From Thalassotalea euphylliae (lineage in GTDB: Bacteria > Pseudomonadota > Gammaproteobacteria > Enterobacterales > Alteromonadaceae), in assembly GCF_003390395.1 (NCBI RefSeq), contig NZ_QUOV01000001.1, positions 2,046,001 through 2,110,000 on the forward strand: a DNA stretch of 64,000 bases. Direction: 5' to 3'. Below the pieces are notes generated by a model. It worked only from the letters and a program-made list of their open reading frames with translations, ran no database searches and was not told where the DNA came from. This document shows, in pieces, positions 11,984-23,385 of the stretch. The position numbers and the translations under genes are program-made. Every line of letters begins with the position of its first letter. Positions within the stretch are counted from its first letter, which is position 1.

Positions 11984-13364
11984 AGGCTCTTCTGGAACCA
12001 ACCAAGGCTTTAACTTAGGACTAGAGCTTGATTTAGGCTTTGAGCAGCCAACTGAGTTTATGCCGCTCGCTGCCCGGCTTCGCCCCAAAACGTTAGATGA
12101 TTATGTTGGGCAGCAACATATTTTGGGGCAAGGGATGCCGCTGCGCCAAGCGATTGAACAGCAGCAAAGTCATTCGGTTATTTTCTGGGGACCACCGGGT
12201 ACTGGAAAAACCACATTAGCTGAGATCATGGCCAATCACGCTAATGCGGAAATTGAACGCATTTCGGCGGTCACTGACGGCATAAAAGAAATTCGTAAGG
12301 CAATTGAAGCGGCAAAAGACCGTTTGATTCATCGCCAGCAGCGCACGGTTTTGTTTGTTGATGAAGTGCATCGTTTCAACAAAAGTCAGCAAGACGCTTT
12401 TTTACCTCACATCGAAGATGGCACCATAGTATTTATCGGTGCGACGACAGAAAACCCAGCGTTTGAGTTAAATCGTGCTTTGTTATCTCGAGCACGGGTA
12501 TATGTGCTAAATAAACTCATGGCTGAGGATTTAAGTCAGGTTTATCACAATGCGCTGACTCACATTAATGAAGACCGCGTAAAAAATAATTTACCAGCTA
12601 TTACTTTCGAAGCTGAGGCCGTGAATAGCTTACTGTCGGTTGCCAGCGGTGATGCGCGGCGTCTACTCAATTTAATTGAAAACTCTCTGACTCACGCCGT
12701 TAATGGCTCAGCCATTACTGAGCAGCAATTGTTGGAAGTAGCGGGTAGTAAAATTGCGCTATACGATAAAGGCGGTGATGCCTTTTACGATTTAATCAGC
12801 GCTTTTCACAAATCAGTGCGTGGTTCAGATCCTGATGCGGCGTTATATTGGTTTGCCAGAATACTTACTGCAGGTGGAGACCCGCTATACGTTGCCCGTC
12901 GCCTGTTAGCCATTGCCAGCGAAGATGTGGGCAATGCTGACCCAAGAGCACTCACCATTGCCATAAATGCATGGGATACTTTCCAACGTGTTGGCCCGGC
13001 AGAAGGTGAGCGAGCAATTGCCCAAGCTGCGGTTTATCTGGCACTAGCGCCAAAGAGTAATGCTGTTTACACCGCGTTTAAACAAGCCATGGCGATGGCT
13101 GCGCAAACCAGTGAGCTAGATGTGCCTATTCATCTAAAAAACGCCACCAGCAATATCACCAAAGGGTTAGGGCATGGTCACGAATATCGGTATGCACATG
13201 ACGAACCTAATGCTTTTGCCGCTGGCGAGTGTTATTTCCCACCAGAAATTAGCCATACACGGTTTTATCAGCCAACCGAGCGTGGCTTAGAAAAACAACT
13301 TAAGGCAAAACGAGAGTATTTAGACCAACTTAACAGGGATAGTGATGAGCAACGCTTTAAATAG
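11970..13364 (+). CDS. rarA: Replication-associated recombination protein A
   Basis: This 464-residue AAA+ ATPase (MgsA/RarA, related to clamp loaders) acts at stalled replication forks. It has [17 protein letters not shown], Walker [16 protein letters not shown] at about 73-87, Walker [28 protein letters not shown] and the C-terminal tetramerisation region with [14 protein letters not shown]. It overlaps the end of lolA by 14 bases and crcB by 20, consistent with an operon. Confidence 0.97.
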   Translation: MTSAKGSSGTNQGFNLGLELDLGFEQPTEFMPLAARLRPKTLDDYVGQQHILGQGMPLRQAIEQQQSHSVIFWGPPGTGKTTLAEIMANHANAEIERISAVTDGIKEIRKAIEAAKDRLIHRQQRTVLFVDEVHRFNKSQQDAFLPHIEDGTIVFIGATTENPAFELNRALLSRARVYVLNKLMAEDLSQVYHNALTHINEDRVKNNLPAITFEAEAVNSLLSVASGDARRLLNLIENSLTHAVNGSAITEQQLLEVAGSKIALYDKGGDAFYDLISAFHKSVRGSDPDAALYWFARILTAGGDPLYVARRLLAIASEDVGNADPRALTIAINAWDTFQRVGPAEGERAIAQAAVYLALAPKSNAVYTAFKQAMAMAAQTSELDVPIHLKNATSNITKGLGHGHEYRYAHDEPNAFAAGECYFPPEISHTRFYQPTERGLEKQLKAKREYLDQLNRDSDEQRFK

Positions 13365-13740
13365 TGTCAGTATGTATTTGCTAGTGGCACTTGGTGGTGC
13401 CTGTGGTGCAAGTTTACGGTTTTTTATTTCGCAATTAGTCCTAAATTGGCTAGGAAAGGGATTCCCTTTTGCGACATTGATCGTTAATATTTCGGGCTCA
13501 TTTATAATGGGTCTGTTATACGGGCTTATAGAGCAGGGCGTTATAGAAGTCGCCATTACCCGAACATTGATTGGGATAGGCTTTCTAGGTGCATTAACGA
13601 CCTTTTCAACGTTTTCATTAGATACTGTGCTGCTTATTCAGCATGGTGAGTATTTTAAAGCGGTTACCAATATACTGCTCAATGTTGTACTTTGTGTGGG
13701 TGCAGCAGCACTCGGTATATTTTTAGTAACCCATCGGTAA
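13345..13740 (+). CDS. crcB: Fluoride channel CrcB/Fluc
   Basis: This 131-residue inner-membrane protein has four hydrophobic helices. It exports fluoride as a dual-topology dimer. The [24 protein letters not shown] (with the conserved Asn) and [13 protein letters not shown] motifs are typical. I start at ATG 13345, 6 bases after AGGG, rather than the preceding GTG codon. It overlaps the end of rarA and ends 11 bases before serS. No fluoride riboswitch is expected or visible inside this tight operon. Confidence 0.94.
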   Translation: MSNALNSVSMYLLVALGGACGASLRFFISQLVLNWLGKGFPFATLIVNISGSFIMGLLYGLIEQGVIEVAITRTLIGIGFLGALTTFSTFSLDTVLLIQHGEYFKAVTNILLNVVLCVGAAALGIFLVTHR

Positions 13741-13745
13741 AGTGA

Positions 13746-15035
<1,290 letters not shown>

Positions 15036-15110
15036 CTTTTGTTGCTATAAATAGAGTTCTGCTAGCATCGTTAACTTAAGTTAATGATAAAGTTAGCAAT
15101 ATGTGAAAAG

Positions 15111-15132
15111 TCCGGCTTATGCCGGATTTTTT
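15111..15132 (+). terminator. Terminator downstream of serS
   Basis: TCCGGC, loop TTAT, GCCGGA and a T6 run form a classic intrinsic terminator. Confidence 0.9.
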
Positions 15133-15220
15133 GTTTCTAACAAATATTAATTACATTTTTAATGCAATGGTTTTAATTAATCTCGGGTCTTGATGAAAAA
15201 GTTATTCAGGATTTTGTATT

Positions 15221-15703
15221 TTGCTTAAAAACCTTTTCGTTCAAGCCATCGTTTTCGTATTAATTTTTCAGTTTGTCTCATGGGTTCGTGAAACGAATAT
15301 GTTGTCTAGTGATACGCAAGTATCGCAAGATATTGTACTTACTTCGTTAGATGGTGACGAAGTGGCAATTAAAGCAGATAGTAAACCACTGGTCCTTTAT
15401 TTTTTTGCGCCTTGGTGTCAGATCTGCCACATGAGTATTGGCAACCTGCAATCAATTTACGAGAAAAATAGTGATATTGATGTTATTGCCGTTGCACTCG
15501 ATTATACAGAGCAAGACGAAGTAGTAAGGTTTACTCAGCAGCACCAACTCACATTCCCTGTGGTTTATGGTAATGAACGCCTTAAACAAGAACTGATGGT
15601 GAGTGGTTATCCTAGCTATTATGTACTTAATGAAGATAACACAGTTGAAAGTAAATCTATGGGGTACTCAACTGAGTTAGGTATTTATTTACGCGCTTTG
15701 TAA
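15221..15703 (+). CDS. Membrane-anchored TlpA-like thiol-disulfide protein
   Basis: This is a 160-residue protein. One N-terminal hydrophobic helix (about 5-22) tethers a thioredoxin-like domain to the outer face of the inner membrane. The active site is W65-C66-Q-I-C69, and the cis-proline segment is GYPSYYV. It resembles TlpA/ResA/redoxin proteins that reduce or oxidise exported disulfides; the partner is unknown. Translation appears to start at TTG, 9 bases after AGGA. An 11-codon reading frame beginning with ATG overlaps this start in another frame (see findings). No functionally linked neighbour is visible. Confidence 0.82.
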   Translation: MLKNLFVQAIVFVLIFQFVSWVRETNMLSSDTQVSQDIVLTSLDGDEVAIKADSKPLVLYFFAPWCQICHMSIGNLQSIYEKNSDIDVIAVALDYTEQDEVVRFTQQHQLTFPVVYGNERLKQELMVSGYPSYYVLNEDNTVESKSMGYSTELGIYLRAL

Positions 15704-15769
15704 GTTACGTTTCGTGGCTTGTGCTTTACAACCGATATTATTGTAAATCGTGTTCTTAATATGAGCTGG

Positions 15770-15799
15770 GCAAACTAATGTATCGTGTAGCTAGTTTGC
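15770..15799. repeat. Inverted repeat after the TlpA-like gene
   Basis: GCAAACTA (15770-15777) pairs with TAGTTTGC (15792-15799). There is no clear T-run, so it is a weak terminator candidate only. It lies between two convergent genes. Confidence 0.4.
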
Positions 15800-15892
15800 T
15801 TGGCGTCTTTTGAAGGTGTAGTCTATCACAGTGAGCGACTGGATTATCTGCACATAGCTTTTACGGCTTTTATCGCTTTATCAATCGACTAA

Positions 15893-17761
15893 TTAGCTTT
15901 TTAATCCAGCAAGCTCTGCCTCAAGTTCTTTTACACGATTATTGGCTTTGGCAGCACTATTGGTAAGTCGTTCAAAGGTATTAGTTTGATTGTACTTCAT
16001 AAACTCGATTTGCTCTTTAAGCTTAACGCGTTCTTCCTTCGCTTCCTTGCCATTCATTTGTTCTTGATGCAGTTGATTTTCTAGTTCTCTTACTTTTAAC
16101 AAGGCTTGCTCTGATTTGGTGGTTAGTCTTTCTACCGTGGCAATATTATTGCTTTTTACGAACTCCACTTGGCTTGTAAGCTTGGCATTTTCTTGACGCA
16201 GCTCATTGGCTTGGAGCTCAGCGTTACTAATTTTTGCTTCTGCTTGTGAATATGTTTGTTGTTGCTTGGTGAAGTTTTCTTTATCTACTTGGTGTGCTTG
16301 CGTCGATTCTTCCAATTTCTGTGTTAATTGGTTAATTTTCGTCGCGGCATCAGACACTGATTCCTTCAGCTGATCAATGATTTCATCTTTATTAAGTGAT
16401 GCTTCGTTTAGCGCTTCTGTGTTCGCTTCTCGCTGCGCTATTTCACTAGATAGCAGGTCATTTTGTTGTTGCGCCTTTTTAAGCTTGTCCTCGCTATCAG
16501 TTGCCTGTTGTTTATATTGACTAAGTTCACTCGTTAATGACTGAATCACATCATCGGAACCCTTAGTCGCTTCAGACAATAAATCAGTTTGGCGGTTGTT
16601 CAACTCTGTAACGGTTTGATGGTGAGCCGCTTTTATCGCATCAATGTCACTGGCATGCTGCTGATTGATATCATCAATCACTGATTGGTGATCGCTCGTC
16701 AGCGCTTCTAATTCAGTGATTCGCGACTGGAATTGCTGTGTCACTGCTTCTCGCTCGTAGGATAATGCTTGTTCGTGGGCAAGGTTAAGGGATTCGATGG
16801 CACTAGAATGCTCATTTTTTGCGGTTTGTAAGTGGTGCTCTAAATTTGAAATTTGCAGGTTGCTTGCTTCTGAGGCTTGAGTTATTGATTCCTGGTGGTT
16901 TTGCTCCAGTTCAGCTAATTTCTGAGCAGATAGTTCCCTGAACTCTGTAAATGTTGTCGTTGTTTCAGAGAGTTCATCCCTTAATTGCTGTGCTTCGCTG
17001 CCGTGCTGTTTAACGAGTTGCTCTTCTAGCGCACTTAATGCGTTTTGCTTATCGTCTTGTGCTTGCAACTTATATGAGGAAAATTCTTTAGTAACCTTAT
17101 CTAATGACTCATGAAGTTGTTGCTCAATTTCTTGATGATTTGCTATTAACCTTTGTTCAAGTGCAGTTAAAGCCTCTTCTTGGGCGTGCTTTGCGTGCTC
17201 TTTATTTTCTCGTAATTCATTCTTAAGGTGAGCTATTGAGTCATCGCGATCTTTGGTAAAGCTCGCCATGCTTTGCTTATGACGCTGTGTTATCGCGTCA
17301 ATTTCACTTGTGTGTTCTGATATTCGAGCGGTCATACTTTGCTGATGCTCTTCTTTAATCTGCTGAATGTGTTCAGCTTGTTCTGTTTTTAAATAAGCAA
17401 TAATTTCAGTGAGTGATGCATTTTCGCTTTGTACATCAGTTAACAGGTTCTCTACCTTGGCAAGCTTATTCGTTAGGTAGCTTTCTAGCTGACTCGCATG
17501 ATTAATTCTTTGTTGATATTCACCAACTGCATTAGCTACTGACTTTTCAATATCAGCATTAATTTGCTTTAAAATATGATCGCTTAAAGATGGTAGTTCA
17601 GATTGTTGATGGCTAATTTCGGCTCGCCACTGATTGAAAAATTTAACGAGTAGTTGTTGAGGGGCGTCAAAGTGATCAAACAAGGCTTCAATAACATTCC
17701 CTTGCTCGGTTTTAGATACTTCATCACAAAAGCGCTTGATGTCTTCGTATGCTACAGACAC
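15893..17761 (-). CDS. Long coiled-coil protein with KfrA-like layout
   Basis: I do not recognise this 622-residue protein by family with certainty. Residues 1-80 look globular (YEDIKRFCDEVSK, then FFNQWRAEI). From about 85 to the end it is almost continuous coiled coil, rich in Glu, Gln, Ala and Leu, with no signal peptide or membrane helix. Two internal duplications are visible: residues 197-235 against 241-280, and 523-576 against 577-622 (VEFVKSNNIATVERLT against IEFMKYNQTNTFERLT). A short N-terminal domain followed by a long coil recalls KfrA-type plasmid DNA-binding proteins; this is a guess from layout. It stands alone, convergent with the TlpA-like gene. Confidence 0.7.
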   Translation of the reverse strand: MSVAYEDIKRFCDEVSKTEQGNVIEALFDHFDAPQQLLVKFFNQWRAEISHQQSELPSLSDHILKQINADIEKSVANAVGEYQQRINHASQLESYLTNKLAKVENLLTDVQSENASLTEIIAYLKTEQAEHIQQIKEEHQQSMTARISEHTSEIDAITQRHKQSMASFTKDRDDSIAHLKNELRENKEHAKHAQEEALTALEQRLIANHQEIEQQLHESLDKVTKEFSSYKLQAQDDKQNALSALEEQLVKQHGSEAQQLRDELSETTTTFTEFRELSAQKLAELEQNHQESITQASEASNLQISNLEHHLQTAKNEHSSAIESLNLAHEQALSYEREAVTQQFQSRITELEALTSDHQSVIDDINQQHASDIDAIKAAHHQTVTELNNRQTDLLSEATKGSDDVIQSLTSELSQYKQQATDSEDKLKKAQQQNDLLSSEIAQREANTEALNEASLNKDEIIDQLKESVSDAATKINQLTQKLEESTQAHQVDKENFTKQQQTYSQAEAKISNAELQANELRQENAKLTSQVEFVKSNNIATVERLTTKSEQALLKVRELENQLHQEQMNGKEAKEERVKLKEQIEFMKYNQTNTFERLTNSAAKANNRVKELEAELAGLKS

Positions 17762-18009
17762 TCTTATATTCCTTTATTGCGTTTTATTTAGCCACAGTAA
17801 TTTTTAACATATTATTTACTGAGGTTAAATGTATAGAATTGAATAATATGACAATTAAACGAAGGTTAAGTGGCGTATGATCATCAATATTTATTTTCAC
17901 GTAGACGAATAAATAGGGTTTAGTTAATCTATAAATACCTAATAACAACGGATAGCTAGGGGCTCGGCGCTAGTTAGCCAATAACAAACTAATTATTCGG
18001 GCATTAAAC

Positions 18010-18489
18010 ATGACTTCTTCCTTGTCTTCAGTTAATTCAATTCTTTTTGTCTGCATGGGCAATATTTGCCGTTCGCCAACTGCCGAAGCTGTGTTTAGAG
18101 CTAAGGCGAATCAAGCTGGGTTGGATATAACAATTGATTCCGCCGGAACAATCGGCGCCCATGTTCGTGAAAAACCTGATCACAGATCACAAAAAGCAGG
18201 AATGGAACGCGGCTATTCGTTTGAAGGTATTCGCTCGCGAAAAGTTGCTAGTTCAGATTTTGAAAAGTTTGATTTAGTGTTAGCAATGGATAACCAAAAT
18301 TTACAAGATTTGCTGACTAATTCACCGACCGAACACCATCATAAAATAAAACTTTTCTTGGAGTTTGCTGATAACTTTGAAGAAACGGAAGTGCCAGATC
18401 CATACTATGGCGGTGCAGGCGGGTTTAAATACGTGGTAGATTTAATTGAAGATGCGAGCGATGGACTGATTAATCGCATTCGTGAGTAG
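18010..18489 (+). CDS. Low-molecular-weight protein tyrosine phosphatase
   Basis: This 159-residue phosphatase has the P-loop C15-M-G-N-I-C-R21-S and the general-acid DPYYGG motif near the C-terminus. These enzymes dephosphorylate tyrosine in proteins, often partners of BY-kinases in capsule export, but no kinase or polysaccharide gene is nearby. The alternative, arsenate reductase of this fold, is less likely because the extra redox cysteines are not evident. Codon use looks like the neighbours. It ends in a terminator shared with aroH. Confidence 0.92.
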   Translation: MTSSLSSVNSILFVCMGNICRSPTAEAVFRAKANQAGLDITIDSAGTIGAHVREKPDHRSQKAGMERGYSFEGIRSRKVASSDFEKFDLVLAMDNQNLQDLLTNSPTEHHHKIKLFLEFADNFEETEVPDPYYGGAGGFKYVVDLIEDASDGLINRIRE

Positions 18490-18515
18490 TTAATTATTAA
18501 AAGCAAGTAATGCAA

Positions 18516-18545
18516 GAAAAAACGAGGCATAAGCCTCGTTTTTTC
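18516..18545. terminator. Bidirectional terminator between the phosphatase gene and aroH
   Basis: An A6 run, CGAGGC, loop ATAA, GCCTCG and a T6 run; the arms match perfectly over 13 bases. It serves convergent genes. Confidence 0.92.
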
Positions 18546-18575
18546 TCCGTAAATTGCGTAGTTACAACACCAGAT

Positions 18576-19628
18576 TTAACTTCTGCGTTTTTTCACTGCG
18601 TCGGCTAATACCGCTAACACGTCTTCACTCGTGCTAAAGTTGATACAGGCATCTGTGATACTTTGACCATAAGTTTTCGCTTTGCCATCAATAACTTCTT
18701 GGCGGCCTTCAACAATAAAACTTTCAATCATCACACCAAAAATAGCTGTTGAACCGCCAGCAATTTGCATTGCAATATCTTGCGCTACCATCGGTTGTTT
18801 GCTGTGGTCTTTACTGCTGTTGCCATGACTACAATCAACCATTAATGGCTTATTAATGCCTGAATTAAACAAAGCTTCTTGCGCTGCTTCAACGTGATTT
18901 GCTTGATAGTTTGGTTCCTTGCCGCCGCGTAAAATTACATGCGCGTGAGGATTGCCATGTGTTTGGTAAATACACATTTGGCCTTTTTTATCTGGTGAGT
19001 AGAGTACGTGGGGAACGCTAGATGCCTTAATGGCATCGACGGCAATTTTTACATTGCCATCAGTACCATTTTTAAAACCTACAGGGCAGGAAAGTGCTGA
19101 GGCAAGCTCTCTGTGGACTTGACTTTCTGTAGTACGGGCGCCAATTGCGCCCCATGTAATCAAGTCAGAGATATATTGGCCCGTGACCATATCTAAGAAC
19201 TCAGTGCCCGCTGGTAAACCTAACTCGTTAATATCGACTAATAGATTACGAGCTAAATTTAGCCCTTTTGCTACATGAAAAGATTTATCTAGATCAGGGT
19301 CACTAATTAGCCCCTTCCAGCCAACGGTTGTGCGCGGTTTTTCAAAATAAACACGCATAACAATCATTAACTCGTCTTGATATTTGTCGTGCAATACTTT
19401 GAGTTGCTTAGCGTAGTCTAGCGCTGCTTCAGGATCGTGTATTGAACAAGGGCCAATAACAACCACTAAACGGTCATCTTCTTTGTTAATGATGCGTTCT
19501 ACTTGCGCTCTACTTTCAATAATAAATTCAGCGGTTTGCTCAGAAAGTGGGATTTGTTCAGCTAATTCTGCAGGTGAGGCGAGATGCTCAATTAGCGTGG
19601 TTCTAATTTCGTCGGTTTTGATAGTCAT
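18576..19628 (-). CDS. aroH: DAHP synthase, AroH type
   Basis: This 350-residue enzyme joins phosphoenolpyruvate and erythrose-4-phosphate in the first step of the shikimate pathway. Core motifs include GPCSIHDPEAA, FEKPRTTVGWKG, GAIGARTTESQVHRE, PVGFKNGTDGN and DCSHGNSSKDH. Features such as ISDPDLDKSF, FLDMVTGQYISDLI and SPDKKGQMCIYQT are closer to E. coli AroH (Trp-sensitive) than to AroG or AroF, so I name it aroH; the feedback specificity is an inference. A second isozyme of AroG type is at 53531. An unusual 130-bp leader with two inverted repeats precedes it. Confidence 0.9.
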   Translation of the reverse strand: MTIKTDEIRTTLIEHLASPAELAEQIPLSEQTAEFIIESRAQVERIINKEDDRLVVVIGPCSIHDPEAALDYAKQLKVLHDKYQDELMIVMRVYFEKPRTTVGWKGLISDPDLDKSFHVAKGLNLARNLLVDINELGLPAGTEFLDMVTGQYISDLITWGAIGARTTESQVHRELASALSCPVGFKNGTDGNVKIAVDAIKASSVPHVLYSPDKKGQMCIYQTHGNPHAHVILRGGKEPNYQANHVEAAQEALFNSGINKPLMVDCSHGNSSKDHSKQPMVAQDIAMQIAGGSTAIFGVMIESFIVEGRQEVIDGKAKTYGQSITDACINFSTSEDVLAVLADAVKKRRS

Positions 19629-19646
19629 TTAACTTAGCTTTAATGT

Positions 19647-19683
19647 GCTGCCGACAAGTATGCTTTTAGGCTTAAGCGGCAGC
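19647..19683. repeat. Hairpin just upstream of aroH
   Basis: GCTGCCG (19647-19653) pairs with CGGCAGC (19677-19683). In the aroH transcript this hairpin lies about 20 bases before the start codon, so it could affect translation. Confidence 0.6.
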
Positions 19684-19689
19684 ATGAAT

Positions 19690-19755
19690 AATTGCGGTTA
19701 ACATAGCGAAAAAGCTAACTAAAGTGAATTAGTTTTATCGCTAGTTACCGCAATT
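19690..19755. repeat. Long imperfect inverted repeat between ppsR and aroH
   Basis: The arms begin AATTGCGG and end CCGCAATT, with further pairing through TAGCGA / TCGCTA toward the centre, giving arms of about 28 bases. It starts a few bases after the ppsR stop codon. There is no T-run at its end, so it is either an mRNA 3' stabiliser or part of an aroH leader. Confidence 0.7.
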
Positions 19756-19762
19756 TATCGCA

Positions 19763-20572
19763 TTAGTACTTATGACGACGCAGGCCCGTTTCTGCCAGAA
19801 TTTTTGCAGTGATTTCTTCTACTGAAAACTTTGTCGAATTAATGAACGGAATTTTCTCTTTTTTATAGAGTTTCTCCACTTCTCTAAGCTCCATTCGACA
19901 CTGTCTGGCCGAGGAGTATTTACTGTTTGCTCTGCGGTTATCACGGATGTCCATCAATCGCTCTGGATCTATCGTTAAACCAAAGATTTTTTTCTTATGC
20001 TGCTTAAGGAAATTAGGCAGTTTAAGCTCGTCCATATCGTCATCAGTAAATGGATAATTCGCCGCTTTGATACCGTATTGTAGTGCTAAATAAAGAGAAG
20101 TTGGCGTTTTACCTGAGCGCGAAACGCCTACTAAAATAATGTCGGCATCGGCGTAGTTGGTAACATTTGAACCATCATCGTTCGCTAGTGCATAGTTAAC
20201 TGCATCAATACGATAGTCATAACTATTTTCGTGAATACTATGGGTGCGATGCGCTTTGGGTTTGGCTTGTACGTTTAATTCTTTTTCCAGTGGCGAAACA
20301 AAATGCTCTAAGAAGTTATAAATAATAGCATCACAGCTGTCGATAATTGCTCGTATCTCAGGGTTAACAAAGGTATGAAAAACCAGCGGCTTTTCACCGG
20401 AGCGTTTAGAAATAGCATTAATTTTAGCTTTTGCTTCTTCGGCTTTTGCCACAGTTTCTACAAAAGATATCGTATGGTGTTCAAACTCCATGGGGAATAG
20501 GGAAAGTAAGGCATGGCCAAAAACTTCAGAAGTAATCGCGGTTCCGTCTGAAATATAGAAAGCTGGGCGCAT
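19763..20572 (-). CDS. ppsR: PEP synthetase regulatory protein (kinase/pyrophosphorylase)
   Basis: This 269-residue DUF299-family enzyme inactivates PEP synthetase by ADP-dependent phosphorylation of a threonine next to the catalytic histidine, and reverses this with phosphate. The P-loop [15 protein letters not shown] near residue 150 and the N-terminal [13 protein letters not shown] are diagnostic. It is divergent from its target ppsA, the usual arrangement in gammaproteobacteria, which allows joint control. Confidence 0.96.
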   Translation of the reverse strand: MRPAFYISDGTAITSEVFGHALLSLFPMEFEHHTISFVETVAKAEEAKAKINAISKRSGEKPLVFHTFVNPEIRAIIDSCDAIIYNFLEHFVSPLEKELNVQAKPKAHRTHSIHENSYDYRIDAVNYALANDDGSNVTNYADADIILVGVSRSGKTPTSLYLALQYGIKAANYPFTDDDMDELKLPNFLKQHKKKIFGLTIDPERLMDIRDNRRANSKYSSARQCRMELREVEKLYKKEKIPFINSTKFSVEEITAKILAETGLRRHKY

Positions 20573-20790
20573 TTTGATCTCTCTTTTGAAAACTTACAAA
20601 TTTTGTTTTGGTATTCGTGGGCTCCAGTGTAGAATGGCCGCGCTTTAAATATCAAACATATTTCCAGCTAGTGGTATTGTTTTTGATCGAAGTCTATATT
20701 CAAGTGGCTTTTGCTCGTTAGCATTAATAACGTGACTAGAGTTACTTGACTATATACTTTACAAAAATGACTAATCTTGGAGATATTGTC

Positions 20791-23166
20791 GTGCAAGAAA
20801 ACGTACTTTGGTATGAACAGCTGGGAATGAATGATGTCGACCGTGTTGGCGGTAAAAATGCATCATTAGGTGAAATGATTTCAAACCTGGCTAATGTTGG
20901 GGTGCAAGTCCCTGGCGGTTTTGCCACTACAGCCTTCGCATTTAATGAATTTCTTGAACAAAGTGGCCTAAACGACAAAATTTATCAATTGCTAGACAGC
21001 CTAGATGTTAGCGATGTTAACGCGCTAGCTGAGTGCGGCGCTACTATTCGTCAATGGATTATTGACACTCCTTTCCTTCCGCAAATGCAACAAGATATTG
21101 AGCAAGCTTACGCAAAGCTCGCTGGCGAATTTACTGAAGACGCTTCATTTGCGGTACGTTCATCGGCCACCGCAGAAGATATGCCTGATGCTTCATTTGC
21201 TGGCCAACAGGAAACTTTCCTAAACGTTAAAGGCCTTGATGCGGTAATGGTAGCGATTAAGCACGTATTTGCTTCGCTATTTAATGACCGTGCTATCTCA
21301 TATCGTGTTCACCAAGGTTATGACCATCGTGGTGTTGCGCTATCAGCCGGTATTCAGCGTATGGTGCGCAGTGACATCGCAGCAAGTGGTGTAATGTTCT
21401 CAATTGACACTGAATCTGGCTTTGAAGGTGTGGTATTTATCACTTCAAGCTACGGCTTAGGTGAAATGGTGGTGCAAGGGGCGGTAAACCCAGATGAATT
21501 TTATGTGCACAAGCCAACGCTAGCTAATGGCAAGCCAGCAGTAGTACGCCGCACTATTGGTAGTAAAGCGATTAAGATGGTTTACGCACAAAGCCAAGAG
21601 CACGGTAAGCAAGTTGAAATTGTTGACATGGAAGAGTCGCTTTCTAACCAGTTCTCTATTACTGATGAAGAAGTGATGGAGCTTGCCAAGCAAGCCGTGA
21701 TAATTGAAAAGCATTACGGTCGTCCAATGGATATTGAGTGGGCGAAAGACGGCTTAGACGGTAAACTTTATATCGTTCAGGCACGTCCTGAAACGGTTCG
21801 TAGCCGCGAAAGCGCTAATGTAATGGAACAGTTCCAGTTACAAGAAACTGCTGCTGTGATTTGTGAAGGTCGTGCGATTGGCCACAAAATTGGTTCAGGT
21901 ACCGCAAAAGTACTTTCGTCACTAGAAGAGATGGACAAAATCCAGCCGGGTGATGTACTTGTCACTGATATGACTGATCCTGATTGGGAGCCAATCATGA
22001 AGCGCGCGTCAGCGATTGTTACTAACCGTGGTGGTCGTACTTGTCACGCGGCGATCATCGCGCGTGAAATGGGTATTCCAGCGGTTGTTGGTTGTGGTGA
22101 TGCAACAACGCGTATTAAAGCGGGCGACGAAATTACCGTTTCTTGTGCTGAAGGTGATACCGGTTTTATTTACGACGGTAAATTGGAATTCTCAGTGACC
22201 ACTTCGCAAGTGGATGAAATGCCTGAGTTACCACTTAAAATAATGATGAATGTGGGTAACCCAGATCGCGCATTCACTTTTGCGCGTTTACCACACGCTG
22301 GTATTGGTTTAGCCCGTTTAGAGTTTATCATTAACAAAATGATCGGTGTGCATCCAAAAGCTTTGCTTAACTACGATGCGCAATCTGCTGACTTAAAAGC
22401 GGAAATTGACGATATTATAGCTGGTTATGCCAACCCAGTTGAATTCTACATTGCCAAGTTAACCGAAGGTATTTCAACGTTAGCGGCAGCTTATGCACCG
22501 GAGCGCGTGATTGTTCGTATGTCTGATTTTAAATCAAACGAATACGCGAACTTAGTTGGCGGTGAAGAATTTGAACCAGAAGAAGAAAACCCAATGATTG
22601 GCTACCGTGGTGCTTCTCGTTATATTTCTGAAGACTTCCGCGATTGTTTTGCCCTTGAATGTGAAGCGGTAAAACGTGTCCGTAATGAAATGGGCTTAAC
22701 CAATGTTGAGATCATGATCCCGTTTGTACGTACCTTGGAAGAAGCGTCAGCAGTTATTGATATTCTTGCTGAGCATGGTTTAGAGCGTGGCAAAGACGGC
22801 TTAAAAGTGATCATGATGTGTGAATTACCATCGAATGCACTTTTAGCTGATCAATTTTTAGATTACTTCGACGGCTTCTCTATTGGTTCAAATGATTTAA
22901 CGCAATTAACCTTGGGTCTAGACCGTGATTCTGGCTTAATTGCGCACTTATTTGACGAGCGTAATCCAGCAGTAAAAGCGCTACTAGCCATGGCGATTAA
23001 AGCCTGTAAAGCTCGCGGTAAGTACGTGGGTATTTGTGGTCAAGGGCCAAGCGATCACGCTGATTTTGCCGCTTGGTTGGTAGAGCAGGGCATTGACAGT
23101 GTCTCACTGAACCCTGACACCGTATTACCAACTTGGTTGTACTTAGCCGAGCAGTACCAAGCTTAA
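20791..23166 (+). CDS. ppsA: Phosphoenolpyruvate synthase
   Basis: The enzyme (791 residues) converts pyruvate, ATP and water to PEP, AMP and phosphate for gluconeogenesis. It has an N-terminal ATP-grasp domain ([31 protein letters not shown]), a central phosphohistidine domain with [13 protein letters not shown] (catalytic H419, with the regulatory Thr two residues before), and a C-terminal TIM barrel ending [17 protein letters not shown] start at GTG 20791, 8 bases after GGAG; this gives 791 residues against 792 in E. coli. An upstream in-frame ATG at 20767 has no ribosome site. Confidence 0.97.
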   Translation: MQENVLWYEQLGMNDVDRVGGKNASLGEMISNLANVGVQVPGGFATTAFAFNEFLEQSGLNDKIYQLLDSLDVSDVNALAECGATIRQWIIDTPFLPQMQQDIEQAYAKLAGEFTEDASFAVRSSATAEDMPDASFAGQQETFLNVKGLDAVMVAIKHVFASLFNDRAISYRVHQGYDHRGVALSAGIQRMVRSDIAASGVMFSIDTESGFEGVVFITSSYGLGEMVVQGAVNPDEFYVHKPTLANGKPAVVRRTIGSKAIKMVYAQSQEHGKQVEIVDMEESLSNQFSITDEEVMELAKQAVIIEKHYGRPMDIEWAKDGLDGKLYIVQARPETVRSRESANVMEQFQLQETAAVICEGRAIGHKIGSGTAKVLSSLEEMDKIQPGDVLVTDMTDPDWEPIMKRASAIVTNRGGRTCHAAIIAREMGIPAVVGCGDATTRIKAGDEITVSCAEGDTGFIYDGKLEFSVTTSQVDEMPELPLKIMMNVGNPDRAFTFARLPHAGIGLARLEFIINKMIGVHPKALLNYDAQSADLKAEIDDIIAGYANPVEFYIAKLTEGISTLAAAYAPERVIVRMSDFKSNEYANLVGGEEFEPEEENPMIGYRGASRYISEDFRDCFALECEAVKRVRNEMGLTNVEIMIPFVRTLEEASAVIDILAEHGLERGKDGLKVIMMCELPSNALLADQFLDYFDGFSIGSNDLTQLTLGLDRDSGLIAHLFDERNPAVKALLAMAIKACKARGKYVGICGQGPSDHADFAAWLVEQGIDSVSLNPDTVLPTWLYLAEQYQA

Positions 23167-23268
23167 GCAATTCAAAGCTGAGTAATACCAAAGTTAAGTA
23201 AACATTAGCGTTGAAAGCGCTATAGCTAAGCTATTTAGTAGCTATAACAGTGCTATGTAGCATTTATA

Positions 23269-23309
23269 AAAAAAGCCTAAGCAAGTATAAAAACTGCTTA
23301 GGCTTTTTT
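23269..23309 (+). terminator. Terminator downstream of ppsA
   Basis: AAAAAAGCCTAAGCA pairs with TGCTTAGGCTTTTTT around an 11-base loop. Confidence 0.92.
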
Positions 23310-23385
23310 CGTTTATCACTCCCATTCAGTATGCGTCATGCTATACTGATTTCCTGTAAATTTTCATGTTGTTATTGCTGTTCGT

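Noticed and set aside
20767..20790. Upstream ATG of ppsA
   Set aside because: No ribosome site precedes it, while GGAG sits 8 bases before the GTG at 20791, which also gives the family length.
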